Assembly: GCA_951217055.1 (NCBI GenBank)
Contig: OX578277.1
Location: 112,658,514-112,722,513, forward strand
Source: Gerris lacustris
Lineage: Eukaryota; Arthropoda; Insecta; Hemiptera; Gerridae
Length of the DNA: 64,000 nucleotides
Direction: 5' to 3'
Shown here: positions 44,979 to 56,371 of the stretch, one piece after another
Layout: every line of letters starts with the position of its first letter
Position numbering within the stretch: the stretch's first letter is position 1
The notes under the pieces: model-generated
Seen by the model: only the letters and a program-made list of their open reading frames with translations
What the model was told of the DNA's origin: nothing
Database searches by the model: none
Program-made: the position numbers and the translations under genes

Positions 44979-45061
44979 GCAGCACCTAATATTGTCTTGC
45001 CGAGGAATGCTGAGCATATTCCCGTTTGACGATCCCATGTGCACATTTTCTATGGAAAGCA
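44979..45061 (+). CDS. pHCl: Cys-loop chloride channel, exon 3 (the Cys loop)
   Basis: One base, 27 codons and one base. Begins QHLILSC and contains CRGMLSIFPFDDPMC, the diagnostic Cys-X13-Cys loop with the FPFD motif, then TFSMES. The two cysteines form the disulphide that couples ligand binding to the pore. Phase-2 entry completes an Arg codon (AG/G), giving MRQHLILSC; the acceptor is TATACAG/GC. The donor A/GTGAGT is consensus and leaves phase 1. A Gln follows Arg where many relatives have Arg-Arg. All structural residues are intact, arguing for a functional gene. Confidence 0.93.
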
Positions 45062-45931
45062 GTGAGTTATTTTTTAATTATTTTTACATTTTAAGTTAGT
45101 TTTGGGTTTTCTAACTCTATGGTCGTTATCCAAAATAGGGTTGCGACAAAATAATTTAGGGCCGCGAAAAATCGTTGAAATTATACATATAAATCACAAA
45201 AAAAAAAAAAACAGAATTTATTTATAAAGATGGAGTTATTTTTTTTATAGAATTAAGATATGTATATATAAATGTAATTGAATAAAATAAAAATTATATT
45301 AATTCATAAGAATAAAGAAAATTTTATTATGAAATAATCAAAACGAACACTTAAAAGGTTAATAAAAATAAAGCAGCAAAATAAGGGGTAGTGACAACGA
45401 GGAGTAATAAAACTTCCAAGAAGCATTAAGAGATTATTCTTTAAACTTCCGACAAAGGGCCATTAGCCCACCATCATGAGCTCAGGGATTATTAGGCGCT
45501 TTATATAATATAAAGCAGTTATAACTCAAAACATAAACAATAAAAAATAACAGTACTTTTCCTACTATAGGTAGTGAGGAAAAGTAACAAGAAAGCAAAC
45601 TAATAAAAACGTAGTAAAAAATAAACAAATCAAGCTATGTAATTAACTGTATTAAAATGATCAGTGTGCTGTTTTTAAATTAAATAAATCAGCTTACAGT
45701 CCCTCCTCCCTAATCCAGTAAAGATTTTAGTAGAATTCAGCTCTTAGGGCCATAACGTATCCCTGAAATTCTTAGGATATGCAATATGCAATTTACTACA
45801 TTCACTTTAGGGTCGCGATAATGTTAAGGAGACATTTATAGGGTAGCGGAATTACAAAGGTTGGGAAACGCTGATCTAGAGTGGAAGGTTTCGTACCATT
45901 AAAATTACGTTGGCTGCATTATACCAGACTG
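45062..45931. other. Intronic sequence, no gene seen
   Basis: AT-rich. Contains a short family Y end near 45588-45620 (AACAAGAAAGCAAACTAATA then AAAACGTAGTA). Confidence 0.45.
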
Positions 45932-46833
45932 TAAGGCCCTATTCACACGGTGAAACTCAAATCTCCTGGAAACTAGGAGACTCTGCGACCTAGAGACTCA
46001 GCACATGTAATTAGGTGGCGGTATTCAGACGGAGATACTCCAGTACCGGCGACTGGGCGACCGTGCAACTATGAAACCATGCGACTCTGCATGCTGGTCT
46101 CCTAGTCTCCCAGTCTCTCAGTTTCCTTCATAACATTCCTTTCTAACTACATTCGCGAAAATGATTTATAATTATTAATTACCATATTATATTTTATAAT
46201 ATATTATATTATATTTTATTATATAATATATTATAATTATATATTATATTATATTATATATTATATTTTATTATTAACTATAATAAAATTATTAATTAAT
46301 GTATTATATTTAAATAAAATATATATTATATTATTATAATATATATTATATTATAAAATATTTATAATAAATTATTTATAATTATACATTACCGTATTAT
46401 ATTTATAATGAAATATATATTATATTAAATATTATATTATATTATTATAGTATATATTGTATTATGTTTAATTATAAAATATTTATAATTATTAATTATT
46501 AATTATTATTTATTTGTTATTTATTTATTTATATTAATTATTATTACCGATGGTAATAATAAAACTATAATGATGTCCTCATCGCTACTAGAATCACTAG
46601 ACATAGACATTGTTCAGGAACGTATAGATACTCAAATATGAAAAATACTGGTTGTTTGCACGGCCTATTGTCGGGTGAAAACTGACTTTACTTCCTAAAC
46701 GTGGTTTGATTTCGCAACTCGAGTCGTGGTAGTGTGAAGATGAAGGGAGACTTGAGTCGCGCAGTCTCCCAGTCTCCTGGTCGCGAGACAACTCGAAACG
46801 CGATTTGCGTTTCACCGTGTGCATAGGGCCTTA
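45932..46833. mobile_element. 902-bp TIR element
   Basis: Left end TAAGGCCCTATTCACACGGT, right end ACCGTGTGCATAGGGCCTTA, followed inward by GAAAC/GTTTC and by inverted blocks around CTCCTGG and GAGACT. The core 46140-46520 is almost pure A/T. No transposase. The flanks make TA or TWA duplication possible but not provable by eye. Confidence 0.8.
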
Positions 46834-46964
46834 AGTCATAACTTTCTGCTATAAAGTGTTATAACAAGATTTTTGATTACTCTTTCGATAGATTGGTGAT
46901 AGCACTCCGTTATAAATATTCAAAGCCGTATACATCATGTCAAGTGGACATTGGTTTTCTTACT

Positions 46965-47230
46965 GCTTCCGAGCTTAACGAAGGAAACTATTGTGATTGT
47001 CCTGATGAACAGACAGAGATCCGTATTAGACATCAAATCTCAATTTTGGTCCCGTATCCGTCCAACATGTTTGCAAACAATCATTTCTTACAAACTGCTC
47101 GTCCGATTTTGATGAAATTTGGATGGTAGGTCATAATTAGTCCATTGTTGGTCTCACATTAATTTTAACCTTCTGCGTCCATTGTTTTCTCTTCCACAAG
47201 CTCACAATTGTTGTTGTGTACAACTTCCAC
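46965..47230 (+). repeat. Family X, 5' half
   Basis: Starts GCTTCCGAGCTTAACGAAGG, keeps CGTATTAGACATCAAATCTC and TCCGATTTTGATGAAATTTG and the TTGTTTTCTCTTCCACA block, then fades. The CTGT tract is lost. Confidence 0.65.
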
Positions 47231-47694
47231 CTATATCTGCTCGGTAATAATAGCTAAAATAAACTTTTAAATGGGTACAATCTTGAGTCGGATATGCCGA
47301 TTATTCGGGTAAAAAAACTCATCCGATTTGGACCCTTTGTGTGTGCAGAAAGCACGCCAATTTATTTTGATTTCGTGCGCCCTTTTTTTCTTTTCGCCTT
47401 TGTTCATCAGGCAAAAGGTGCAAAAGTAAAAGTTCTTCTTCATCGGAAATCTTTTAACCAATAAAAATCTTTATCTGAAGAAAGCTAATACAACTATGTG
47501 TACTTGACTACAGCTGTTTTTTAACTGGTCCGCCCTATACTGTACGCGTTCTGTTAGTCATCCAAAAACCGCGGTGGACTACAGACAGTCCATGAAAACT
47601 GTCCTGCGTGGACAGCCTACACGGATATTGTTAAAATTTTGACCAATGTTACTTTGTAAAGATTTGTTTAGTTAATACGTGGTTTTTGTTTCAG
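47231..47694. other. Intronic sequence before exon 4, no gene seen
   Basis: No recognised repeats; the last 20 bases provide a T-rich tract and TTTCAG acceptor. Confidence 0.45.
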
Positions 47695-47835
47695 TATCGT
47701 ACGAGCAGAAGTACATCAGGTACGTGTGGAAGAACGACGAGGCCACGCTCAGGAAGTCTCCCTCACTGTCGACTCTGAACGCTTATCTCATCGAGAACAA
47801 GACCCAGACGTGCAGCTTCCAAAGCAACTGGAGAG
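47695..47835 (+). CDS. pHCl: Cys-loop chloride channel, exon 4 of 4 in window
   Basis: Two bases, 46 codons and one base. With the last base of exon 3 it reads ISYEQKYIRYVWKNDEATLR, then KSPSLSTLNAYL and IENKTQTCSFQSNWRG. This is the stretch between the Cys loop and loop C; TQTC would pair with a Cys in the next exon (an SC just after NY in relatives) to form the second disulphide typical of several insect anion channels. NKT is a potential glycosylation site. Acceptor TTTCAG/TA, donor AGAG/GTGAAC (phase 1). No following exon encoding the beta-10 strand or TM1-TM4 was found up to 64000, so the last intron exceeds 16 kb. Confidence 0.92.
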
Positions 47836-47924
47836 GTGAACCAAACATCCTTTACTGTCCTATTTTTAACTTTTAGCTTCTTCGCCTCATATAGATCTGA
47901 CAGCATTCGCTCCCGACAGCCCCC

Positions 47925-48485
47925 GTCCTCTTCCTCTTACCCACTACCAACAATCTCCCATCCTCTTCCTCCCACCCACTCCCTACAAACCTCCCTCCTC
48001 TTCCTACCATTCACTCAAGACGAACAACCATTCTCTTCCTCCCACCTACTCCCAACAATGTCCCATCATCTTCCTCCCATCCACTCCAGACAAATCGCTA
48101 TCCTCTTCCTCTCACCCACTCCCGAAAAACTCCCATCCTCTTCTTCCCACCCCCTCCCAACAAAATCACATTCTCTTCCTCCTACCCACTCTCGAAAATC
48201 ACCTCACCTCTTCTTCCTCCTATCCACTCCAGACAAACACCCATCCTTTTCCTCCCACCTTCTCCCAACAAAATTATATTCTCTTCCTCCCACCCGCTCC
48301 TGAAAATCACTCCACCTCTTCTTCCTCCCATCCACTCCAGACAAACACCCATCCTTTTCCTCCCACCCTATCCCAACAAAATTACATCCTCTTCCTCCCA
48401 CCCACTCCCAAAAATCACCCATCCTCTTCCTCCCACCTCTCCCAACAAACTTCCATCCTCTTCCTCCCCTCGGCTCCCAAAAAAC
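47925..48485 (+). repeat. CT-rich minisatellite after exon 4
   Basis: Imperfect units of about 35 bases built from CATCCTCTTCCTCCCACCCA and CTCCCAACAAA. Strong strand asymmetry (C/T on +). Frames on both strands are by-products. Starts about 90 bases after the donor. Confidence 0.9.
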
Positions 48486-48710
48486 TCCTACTCCTCGTCA
48501 TACTTGCTCCCGGCCTTAAAGCGCTCTTTTCATTTCTATTATCCCTTTTCTTCTTTCGAAAAACCAATGCTTATAAAGTGACAATCACAATAATGAAATA
48601 ATTTACTAGAAAATAATTATAAACATTCAACCTGACTTCAAGTCAAATAAAATTAATTAACATAATTATTATATATAAAAAGAATAAGTAAGAAAGAGAG
48701 ATAATAAAAA

Positions 48711-48845
48711 CGGACTCGGTGGCTGAGGATGGATCTTAGATCCCTTGGCTTTCCAGATGGAAGTGGAATCCTCTGAGCTACACTGATTAGGAATAATCTT
48801 CTAATCTTCTTTGTACTCTTTCACAGCAACCGAGTCCATTGTGTA
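48711..48845 (-). repeat. tRNA-like SINE with palindromic ends
   Basis: Ends CGGACTCGGT and ACCGAGTCCA are inverted. The reverse strand has a good A box (GTGTAGCTCAGAGG) and a weak B box (GGGATCTAAGATCC). Confidence 0.5.
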
Positions 48846-49064
48846 TCTATATTTTTTCTTAATAAATTAATAAATTCAACTTAGATTTAAAGATCATAAG
48901 AAGCAGTTCGTAAAAATACTTATAGCTTATGTATTTCAAGGATAGGATCAGTCAATAACGAAGTCTATTCGGAATTTTTTTCTTTGAAAAAATAAAAAAA
49001 TAACCTTTTTGCGTTACACCTTCGGTGAATCTAATAAAATCTTATCTTCTATACTTACATATAG

Positions 49065-49168
<104 letters not shown>

Positions 49169-49169
49169 T

Positions 49170-50035
49170 TTGAATGTACTGTAATTGGGTTATATCAGTT
49201 CCATGATCAGAATGGCTAAATTTTAGGATCCTATTTTCCGTACATTATCAACACCAAGACCGGCTTAGTTTTGTTTTCTTTCAGTCTCTATCTACCTGGT
49301 AATAGGTCCCATTTTATAGGTTCAAAACTGGCTGAGCGAAATCCACTAATTTGAACAGTGGCGTGAGCTAACATGTGGTGGATGTTGTTGGTTCTTAATT
49401 GAATAGAACCTTCTTTATTAAATAAAATATAGAATAGTTTAAAAAAATGTGTATAAAAAAACACTCACAATTTGTCAATTTTCATTTAAAAAAATCGTGG
49501 TTTTTGTTATGTATTTGAGTTTTTCGTGTAATTTTGAATAACTTACAACTTATAAACTTTGTGGAAATACATAATCTACAAAAGTTTCCGTTTTCGAGGT
49601 CGGTAGTCGGAATGTGGATTAAAAATTGACTACAGAATCTTTGTGTACCTCACAAAAATTCGAGTCAAGTAAATCGTATAAAATTATTTTTTCTTTTTTG
49701 GATTTTTTGCTTCGTTGTCCCCATTGGGAAGGAATATTTACATACATGGTTAAAAGATGGTGGGTCCCACTCCTTCCCTCTACTGTCTGACTGTCTAGGC
49801 CTGTCTATTCTCTATAATTTACTTTGTTTATATTTGCAGTGATAATATCGTCTTTGTATATTGTTTACTTTGTCATTTTTTTATATTTTTTATTAATCTT
49901 TACATAATTCATTCTCAACTAATTTAATTGCATTTTAATTGTTATTCATTACTTATATGAACGTATAAGAAAGTTTTTAAGTCGTAGATTAGGTATATAT
50001 ATGGTTTTCAAAACTAATGTACAAGATAAAAAGAT
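49170..50035. other. No gene seen
   Basis: AT-rich intronic sequence; no coding block or terminal repeats noticed. Confidence 0.4.
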
Positions 50036-50368
50036 CTCCAATATAGAGGCCCGTGGTTCAAATCCCGGCACAGGAGTGTATTTTTCACTGTCTGTTTCCC
50101 GTAGTTAATAATAATTATAATTTGATTTAAATTAAAATTTAACTTTCCGTAGTATGAAAACTACCAAAAACTTAAAAATTGAATTTCGAATTGATTGTAC
50201 AAGGTACAGGTACTAATTGAGTACTTTATAATTATAAGCGTTAATTCTTGGTTTAGTTCTAATGTCATAAATATTGACTGTCTAAATGTATATGAATATT
50301 GAAAGCTTGGATTCGGGACTAGTTATCGATTACGGTAGTGAAAAATCATTCTCCTGCGTAGCTTAGAT
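50036..50368 (+). repeat. Single dispersed copy of the 348-bp unit
   Basis: Runs from AATATAGAGGCCCGTGGTTC to CTCCTGCGTAGCTTAGAT, a full circular permutation of the unit with breaks inside the tRNA-like part at both ends. Differs from the arrays at a few places (CTTAAAAATTG, ATTCTTGGTTTAG). Shows the unit moves outside the arrays. Confidence 0.9.
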
Positions 50369-50645
50369 ACAAAGACCTCAAACAAAACTGTCTTATATAC
50401 AAGATACAAAGACCTTATATACAACTTTTTTATATACAAGATTTCATTTAATTCCAATTATATCAAATTTAATTAATTTATAATTAAACAATTTTTTGGA
50501 CTCAGGTGACCTTAAAACGTTTAAATTAATTAAAATATAATTTTCTTGTCATAGCAATACTTCCTCTCTATAAGAATTAGGTACATAGAAAAGTAAAAAC
50601 AAGGGGAATATATAACAGGTATAAGGTGCTTCTGATTTGTCAGTA
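50369..50645. other. No gene seen
   Basis: AT-rich spacer; a short direct repeat of TACAAAGACC and ATATACAAG lies at 50369-50440. Confidence 0.4.
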
Positions 50646-52023
50646 GGGGAGAGTGGGGCATGTTGTCACAAATTTAACAATTTATTTTTTTAAATTTTTT
50701 CTATTCGGTACATTTTCAATTTCTAAGTACTATTGTTTATTTTAAATTTTCAGCTAAATGTGGCAAAAGTTTCATTTATCTAGCATTAGTAGAAGTATTT
50801 TTATTTTATTTTTTTTAAGTTAAAGTTTTTTGTGACAACATGCCCCATCAAGGGGCAGGTTGTCACTTGGTATGGGGTAAGTTGTCACTTGGTATGGGGT
50901 AAGTTGTCACAAGATATAAATGAATTATCACCACTTTGATTTAACAAAATTTTAATAGCTTAAGCTACAAGATTTGGCTAGTTAATATAATAATAATTAT
51001 TATTTATGGGGCTATCAGTCTTGTACAGGCAACAATATTTTTCTTATAAGAATCATTTATGTTAATTTTACTGCAGTACCAATGCTAGGATCTGTAATTT
51101 ATTAAAAATGCTTCCGCTGCGTAACGAGTGGAACAGCCTCTAAATTTTAGTACCCTAACCGGCTTCATGAGCATGAAGCATGAGCACCCCTGGAGCATAC
51201 CGTCCTCTAGTGGTTTTTGCCTGGTAATTGCTCACCATTTTGCCTAGAACAGAACAGCTTTGCTAAACTCGTTATTTCGGTCCTGTATACCTAGCACCTA
51301 GCTAAGAGTACGGTAAGGGAATCAATCAGCTACCTCGGTAAGGGAATCAACACTGCGTTTTTAAGTATAAGGGTGGAGAGGGTCTGTTAAGAATAAATTT
51401 TTATTAATTGTATTAAAAATAAAAGGGTAAAAGTGTATCATTTGTTTGATTTTTTATCAATAGTTAGCATATTTGTTTAACTTATTTTAACTGGCCATCC
51501 TTTTTTTTCTTTATCCGCTTTCCTTATTAATTCCTCTTCACTTTCCATTTCTATTTAAATATAGAAGAATACTCTTATGTAAATATAGCATTGAGGCAAG
51601 TAGTCACAAAAGGTATTGGATGTGACTACTTGCCCCTTTTACTTTGTGACAACTAGCCCCAACGCGCCATTTTTAATTATAGTGAAATATTTTTTTCCTT
51701 CCGCAATAATATTGATTTAACGGTTTAGAAAAACAATGCCAAAACAACTACGTAATAATAATCTTCGAATATAGCACACTAGATAAAAAATACAAAACAG
51801 AAAACATAATTTATAAACAAAAAAAAGCAGTGAGCGACTTGCCTAAAATGTTTATGTTCCATAGATGACAGACGGTTTGTTACAGTGACACCATTTTTCG
51901 TAAAATTTGTCTACATAATGAATGTTATCTTCAGTAGCCGCGCGAGCTTTCCCTTATCACTCTAACCCCTTAAAATTGACCCTGTGACAACCTGCCCCTG
52001 TGACTTCTTGCCCCACTCTCCCC
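50646..52023. mobile_element. 1.38-kb TIR element with TA duplication
   Basis: Ends GGGGAGAGTGGGGCATGTTG and TTGCCCCACTCTCCCC with TA on both outer sides (50644-50645, 52024-52025). Subterminal GTTGTCAC motifs are repeated many times (50830-50910) and answered by GTGACAAC near the right end. No transposase frame. TA duplication suggests the Tc1/mariner supergroup, non-autonomous. Confidence 0.85.
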
Positions 52024-52033
52024 TACCCTTTAA

Positions 52034-52193
52034 AGCCTCGTCCAGACTGCCGAACCGAACCGAGGAAACGCGTAGAACATTGGTCTCCGCGCATGCCCAG
52101 AGTGAGATGCGCATGCGCTCTTTAGACTGGGCATGCGCAGATACCAATGCTCGGCTCGTTTCCTCAGTTCGGTTCGGCAGTATGGTCGAGGTT
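52034..52193. mobile_element. 160-bp palindromic MITE
   Basis: CCTCGTCCAGACTGCCGAAC at the left is answered by the complement of CGGCAGTATGGTCGAGG at the right, and the arms remain paired through GAGGAAACG and GCGCATGCCCAG. TTTAA occurs on both flanks, compatible with a TTAA target. It begins ten bases after the previous element ends. GC content is far above the surroundings. Confidence 0.85.
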
Positions 52194-52599
52194 TAATGCT
52201 CAGACTAATAGTGAGTTCATGGAACGCGTTTTTGAAGAGCGTCAGAATAATCTATGGCTGTCATAACATAACGCGAATAAAGTCAGTTTGGAACATTTTT
52301 TCTCGCGTTGACGCTAACCCGAACGAAACCTTCCAGGCTTCTTCTTTCTTGTTTATATTTTTTATTTCATTTTTCGAATCACCCGCATTTACGTAGTATA
52401 CATATTAAATACATATTCAATCCATAATTTTTAGAAAGTTAGTTTTATATTTTTAATTATATATTCGGCTTTGTTTATAACCTGAATGGAACTCTCCGCA
52501 AGTGGGGTGGGGGAAAACATGTAGTGACGGCTTCATGAATATATATTTTTCTGATTAATCTTCAGTTAATCCCTAAATTTTCCTACCATCTGTTTCTTT

Positions 52600-53489
52600 T
52601 TAGGCTTTAGGGATCATCATTAAAAACATTTCTATTTTTTAAAAAACAATTTAATTGATGCGAATTTTCACCCATACCTGGGCATCATCAGGCCTAAAAA
52701 TATAATGATACAACTTAATGATACATTTTTATCTAAAACTTAGTACTATAAAATGTATAATTACATAAATGAAATAATTTATTTAAAAAAATAAAACAAA
52801 TTTTAAAAATCTAAAAAGTTAAACAAAAAAGTTTAAAGATAACAATGGTTTACCTTTATCTGAGTAATATTCGTGTACTTTTCAATGTACTTTTTCATAG
52901 AATCGAAGGGTGACTTACATTCTCTGTTACTGTTATTGTTAAACTGTTACTAACTTATCTGATAGTATATTACTCTTAATAAACATTATTTAATCTTTAT
53001 CTATCATAACAATTGATAAGTAATTTTAAAATATACAAAGATAAGTATCAGTCTTTTAAGGTCATTTGATTAAAAACAAAAACAATTTGAAAGGTTGTTT
53101 TGTTTATAAGTAAAGTTAGTAACAGTTCAATGGTGGTCAGAGAATGATAGACACCTTTTGATTTTATAAAAGGACATACAAAAGTTCTACATAAAAGTAT
53201 AAAAGTACACGAATATTACTTAGATAAAGGTAAACCATTGTTTTCTTTAAACTTTTTTTGTTTAACATTTTTAATTTTTAAAATTTGTTTTACTTTTTTT
53301 AATAAATTAATATTTCATTTATGTAATTATAAATTTTACAGTAAAAAGTTTTTAGATAAAAATGTATCATTAAGTTGTATCATTGTTTTTTTAGGTCTGA
53401 TGATGCCCAGTTATGGGTGATAATTCGCACCAATTAAATTTAAAAAAAATAAAATAGAAATGTATTTTTAATGATGATCCCTAAGGCCC
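52600..53489. repeat. 890-bp inverted repeat
   Basis: Outer arms (about 52600-52885 and 53200-53489) are complementary from GGCTTTAGGGATCATCATTA / AATGATGATCCCTAAGGCC inward through CTTTATCT and TTTACC. The middle is only partly palindromic. Each arm holds CTGATGATG-CCC..GGG-TGAAAA-like sequence (left reversed at about 52660-52693, right 53397-53425). The sequence is more diverged than the 31.8-kb palindrome. Confidence 0.85.
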
Positions 53490-54239
53490 AATAAGAATAT
53501 AGTATATTATGTTACTAGGCTGTGAAGTGACTTAACAGTCGTGTAGCATATGCTATTTTTTTCGTGGTAGCAGACAATGATAAAACATTAAATATTAATC
53601 AATAATCAATATAATAATAACAAATATTAGTACATACTTAAGATTTAGAAAAAAGAAACCTTAAAAAGAGGTTACACTATAAGAAAAGATGAATGAAACG
53701 CATTGACATCTAGCGGATTTTAATCGTACTAAGAGGCATTTCTACAAAGATTGCAGCGCTAAAAACGGAAGTTTTGATAACTACCAGCTGCAAAGAAAAA
53801 TCTTTTTCTGTCCTAGGACTTAATAAATTCTTTCTTTACAGCTAGGAGTAATGAAAAGATTTTTTAAGTCCACGTAATGAAAAAATGGATTTTACCTATG
53901 TTTATTAGGCTCTAAAGTTACTATTTCACAGCCTACCACGGAAAAAGTATATTTTTCTATTAAGCCCAAACTTGCATAAAAAGATGCACGTGCGATAAAC
54001 CTACCTTATCTTGCTTTATTATTAATATCTGTCATTAATGTTGTTCTTGGAACAACAATGTTGATTTCTCAGTGGAGCAATTGAATTTAACGCTCACATA
54101 TCCTGGTACCAAATATCTAATATATTATGCATATTAGCATATTAATCTAATTACCACTATAATTAATTGGAAAATTTGAAATTAATCAAATCACACGCTA
54201 TTAATCCTATGCTAATTATTTTAATAGTCATTCCATTAA
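53490..54239. other. No gene seen
   Basis: Intronic sequence with no recognised repeat. Confidence 0.4.
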
Positions 54240-54690
54240 TTTAACGAGTAAAGCGAGCTTCGCGTAAGTACGTGAGGCGATAATCGCCGGTGTCTGTACG
54301 ATTAAGTTTAAAATGTTAATAGTTACATATTCTTTTTCTACATTTTAAGACCTTTAAACTGATGTATAACATGTCATGGTGACTAAACACGTCACCCCGT
54401 TTTTTTTACGTCACCCACCAAAATGGCCGCCATCTTGAAAATATTAATTGTGAAAACTCCAAAATGTGTCCAGTTGTCTCAAAGAGTATGCAGTCTCCGA
54501 GATGCACCTGTGCGCCGAATTTCATGTTCCTAGCTATAGTAGTTTATGAATTGAAACGTGCCAAAGATGCCAAGGGACAGACACCAACGGGCAGACAGAC
54601 AGACAGACAGCCGTTACATATGGTTTCTTTTCGTACTTCGTACAGAAACCTAAAACAGAAATGGTTTTTTCCTGAAACAAAATACATCTT
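54240..54690 (+). repeat. Dispersed-repeat-like segment with CAGA tract
   Basis: Contains AAAATGGCCGCCATCTTG, TGCGCCGAATTTCATGTTCC, TGCCAAGGGACAGACACC and a CAGA microsatellite at 54594-54611. The layout is like that of families X and T but the sequence is different; only one copy in the window. An open frame over it is not supported as a gene. Confidence 0.5.
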
Positions 54691-54887
54691 TTAGTTAGCG
54701 ATAATGCTCATTTATTTGGTGATTGGTATACGTTAGAAGTATATTAAGGCCTACTTTGCTAATAAAATTCCCTCTTAACTTAAGTGATAATACTATTCAT
54801 TATTAGCCGGTACTGATGATGACAGTTAGTGGTACTGAATATGACCACTAGTGGTTGAAAACCAGCTGTTTACAATAACTTACTTCA

Positions 54888-55488
54888 GTGGACTTACTTC
54901 CTCGCATTCTGTCGAGTACTTAACTTATGCTTTGCTTTTATGACCTATTGCTGTCTAAATTACTTAATTCTTTCCCCTCTTTTATTAAATCTGTCAAAAT
55001 TGTTTTAAGACAAAAACATTCTGCTTAAGTATCAATTAAGCAAAATTGAATGCCGTTTGGATTTAATATGAGACCATCTGTGTACTACATTCCTATTAAT
55101 CATCAAAATTTATTAAAATCAAATTAGTACTTTTAAAGATATATATGTTGACAAATATGTTTACGCTCATGTGGAAGATAAACCAATAATGGGCAACACT
55201 GTTGGACCAACACTGGGCTACTTGTCACCTAACTTCTAAATTTCATGAAAATAGGACTAGTAGTTTAGAGGTGGTTAAAGTAATTTAGCAAATCCTTCAT
55301 TGTAGGACCAGCTCTATCCACCTCTAGTTTGATAATTTGCAAAAAATTTGAACGACGGACAGAAATGAGACCAAAAATGGTCCCTAATGTCTGAAACGGA
55401 TTTCTGTCTAGGATTTTTTTGAATTTTGAGACATATAAAAATTTCGTTCTCCAGAACGATCACAGTAATCTTCGGTGAGTTTAGAAGC
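54888..55488 (-). repeat. Family X, diverged long copy
   Basis: Reverse strand: CTTCCTCGCATTCTGTCG at the left, a CATGTGGAAGATAAACCA block, TGTCTGAAACGGATTTCTGT, and GTGAGTTTAGAAGC at the right. Confidence 0.65.
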
Positions 55489-55489
55489 A

Positions 55490-56371
55490 AAAATAGCTCG
55501 TATTTTCCAAATTAAGACCTTATTTATAAACATAGATTTACACACAGTTTTTTTTTTTTGGAATCTATTTCTTTGTTTAACTGCGGGGTGTCAGCGTAAG
55601 ATTCATATTATTATTTTAAAAACAAAACTATTCCAACTGAGTAATGAAATTATTTTAAGAATTTTGACATCAATAGCACCCCTAGCTTTTCAATTAGTTT
55701 CATGTTGTGTCATCATGGATTTTCTAAGGTCTAACGGGTCCTCGTGGAAAACCGTTTAAGTTCTCATTTTCTAATTTTATCTGCGATATTTCGACCCCTA
55801 CTTGAGTCATTATTAAGTTTAATTTTAAATCCAGAATTACATCATGGTTTTGAACTTTATTTCTCCATTTAACATTTTTCTTTTTATTTTACATTTTTTA
55901 TTAACTGACAGTTATATTTTATATACTTGAATGTAAAGACATATTTTCTCTTTAAAAAACATAAATTGTATACGTTTTAAAGTTATGTGTGACAAAAAAA
56001 AATATTTCAAAATAAAGTGACAATCTGTATAGCACACAACAGAGCAAGTATATATTATATAATAATGATAAATGCAAAATAAAGTTAGATTTAATTAAGG
56101 ATTTAAATATTACGCTTAATGGCCCAAGTAGGGGACGAAATATACCAGATAAATTTTGAACCTAAAGTTTATTTTACGAGTGACCATAGAAGGAAATTCA
56201 ATGTTAAAAAATATACAGGAAGGGTATTTTACTACAATTTTAATCTTTTTATTAATAAGCAAGAGAGTAAGACGTATAAAAATGTGGCCCTACGGCAAGA
56301 ATCGAACTTGTTATCTTGGTGTTTACCTCGCGTTAAATTTCCTAATCAACTTATGCCAGTTTTACGTTTCT
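55490..56371. other. Mostly unassigned; a tRNA-like patch on the reverse strand
   Basis: At 56283-56360 the reverse strand has the B-box-like AGTTCGATTCTTGCC, with an upstream AACGCGAGG, suggesting a SINE head. The frames at 55475-55759 and 56119-56436 show no domain. Confidence 0.4.

Noticed and set aside
47836..48422. Ser/Pro-rich or Gly/Trp-rich proteins after exon 4
   Set aside because: Products of a CT-rich minisatellite in the intron; the real frame ends at the splice donor.
54464..54694. Cysteine-containing 76-residue protein
   Set aside because: Lies over a dispersed-repeat-like segment with a CAGA microsatellite; no domain recognised.
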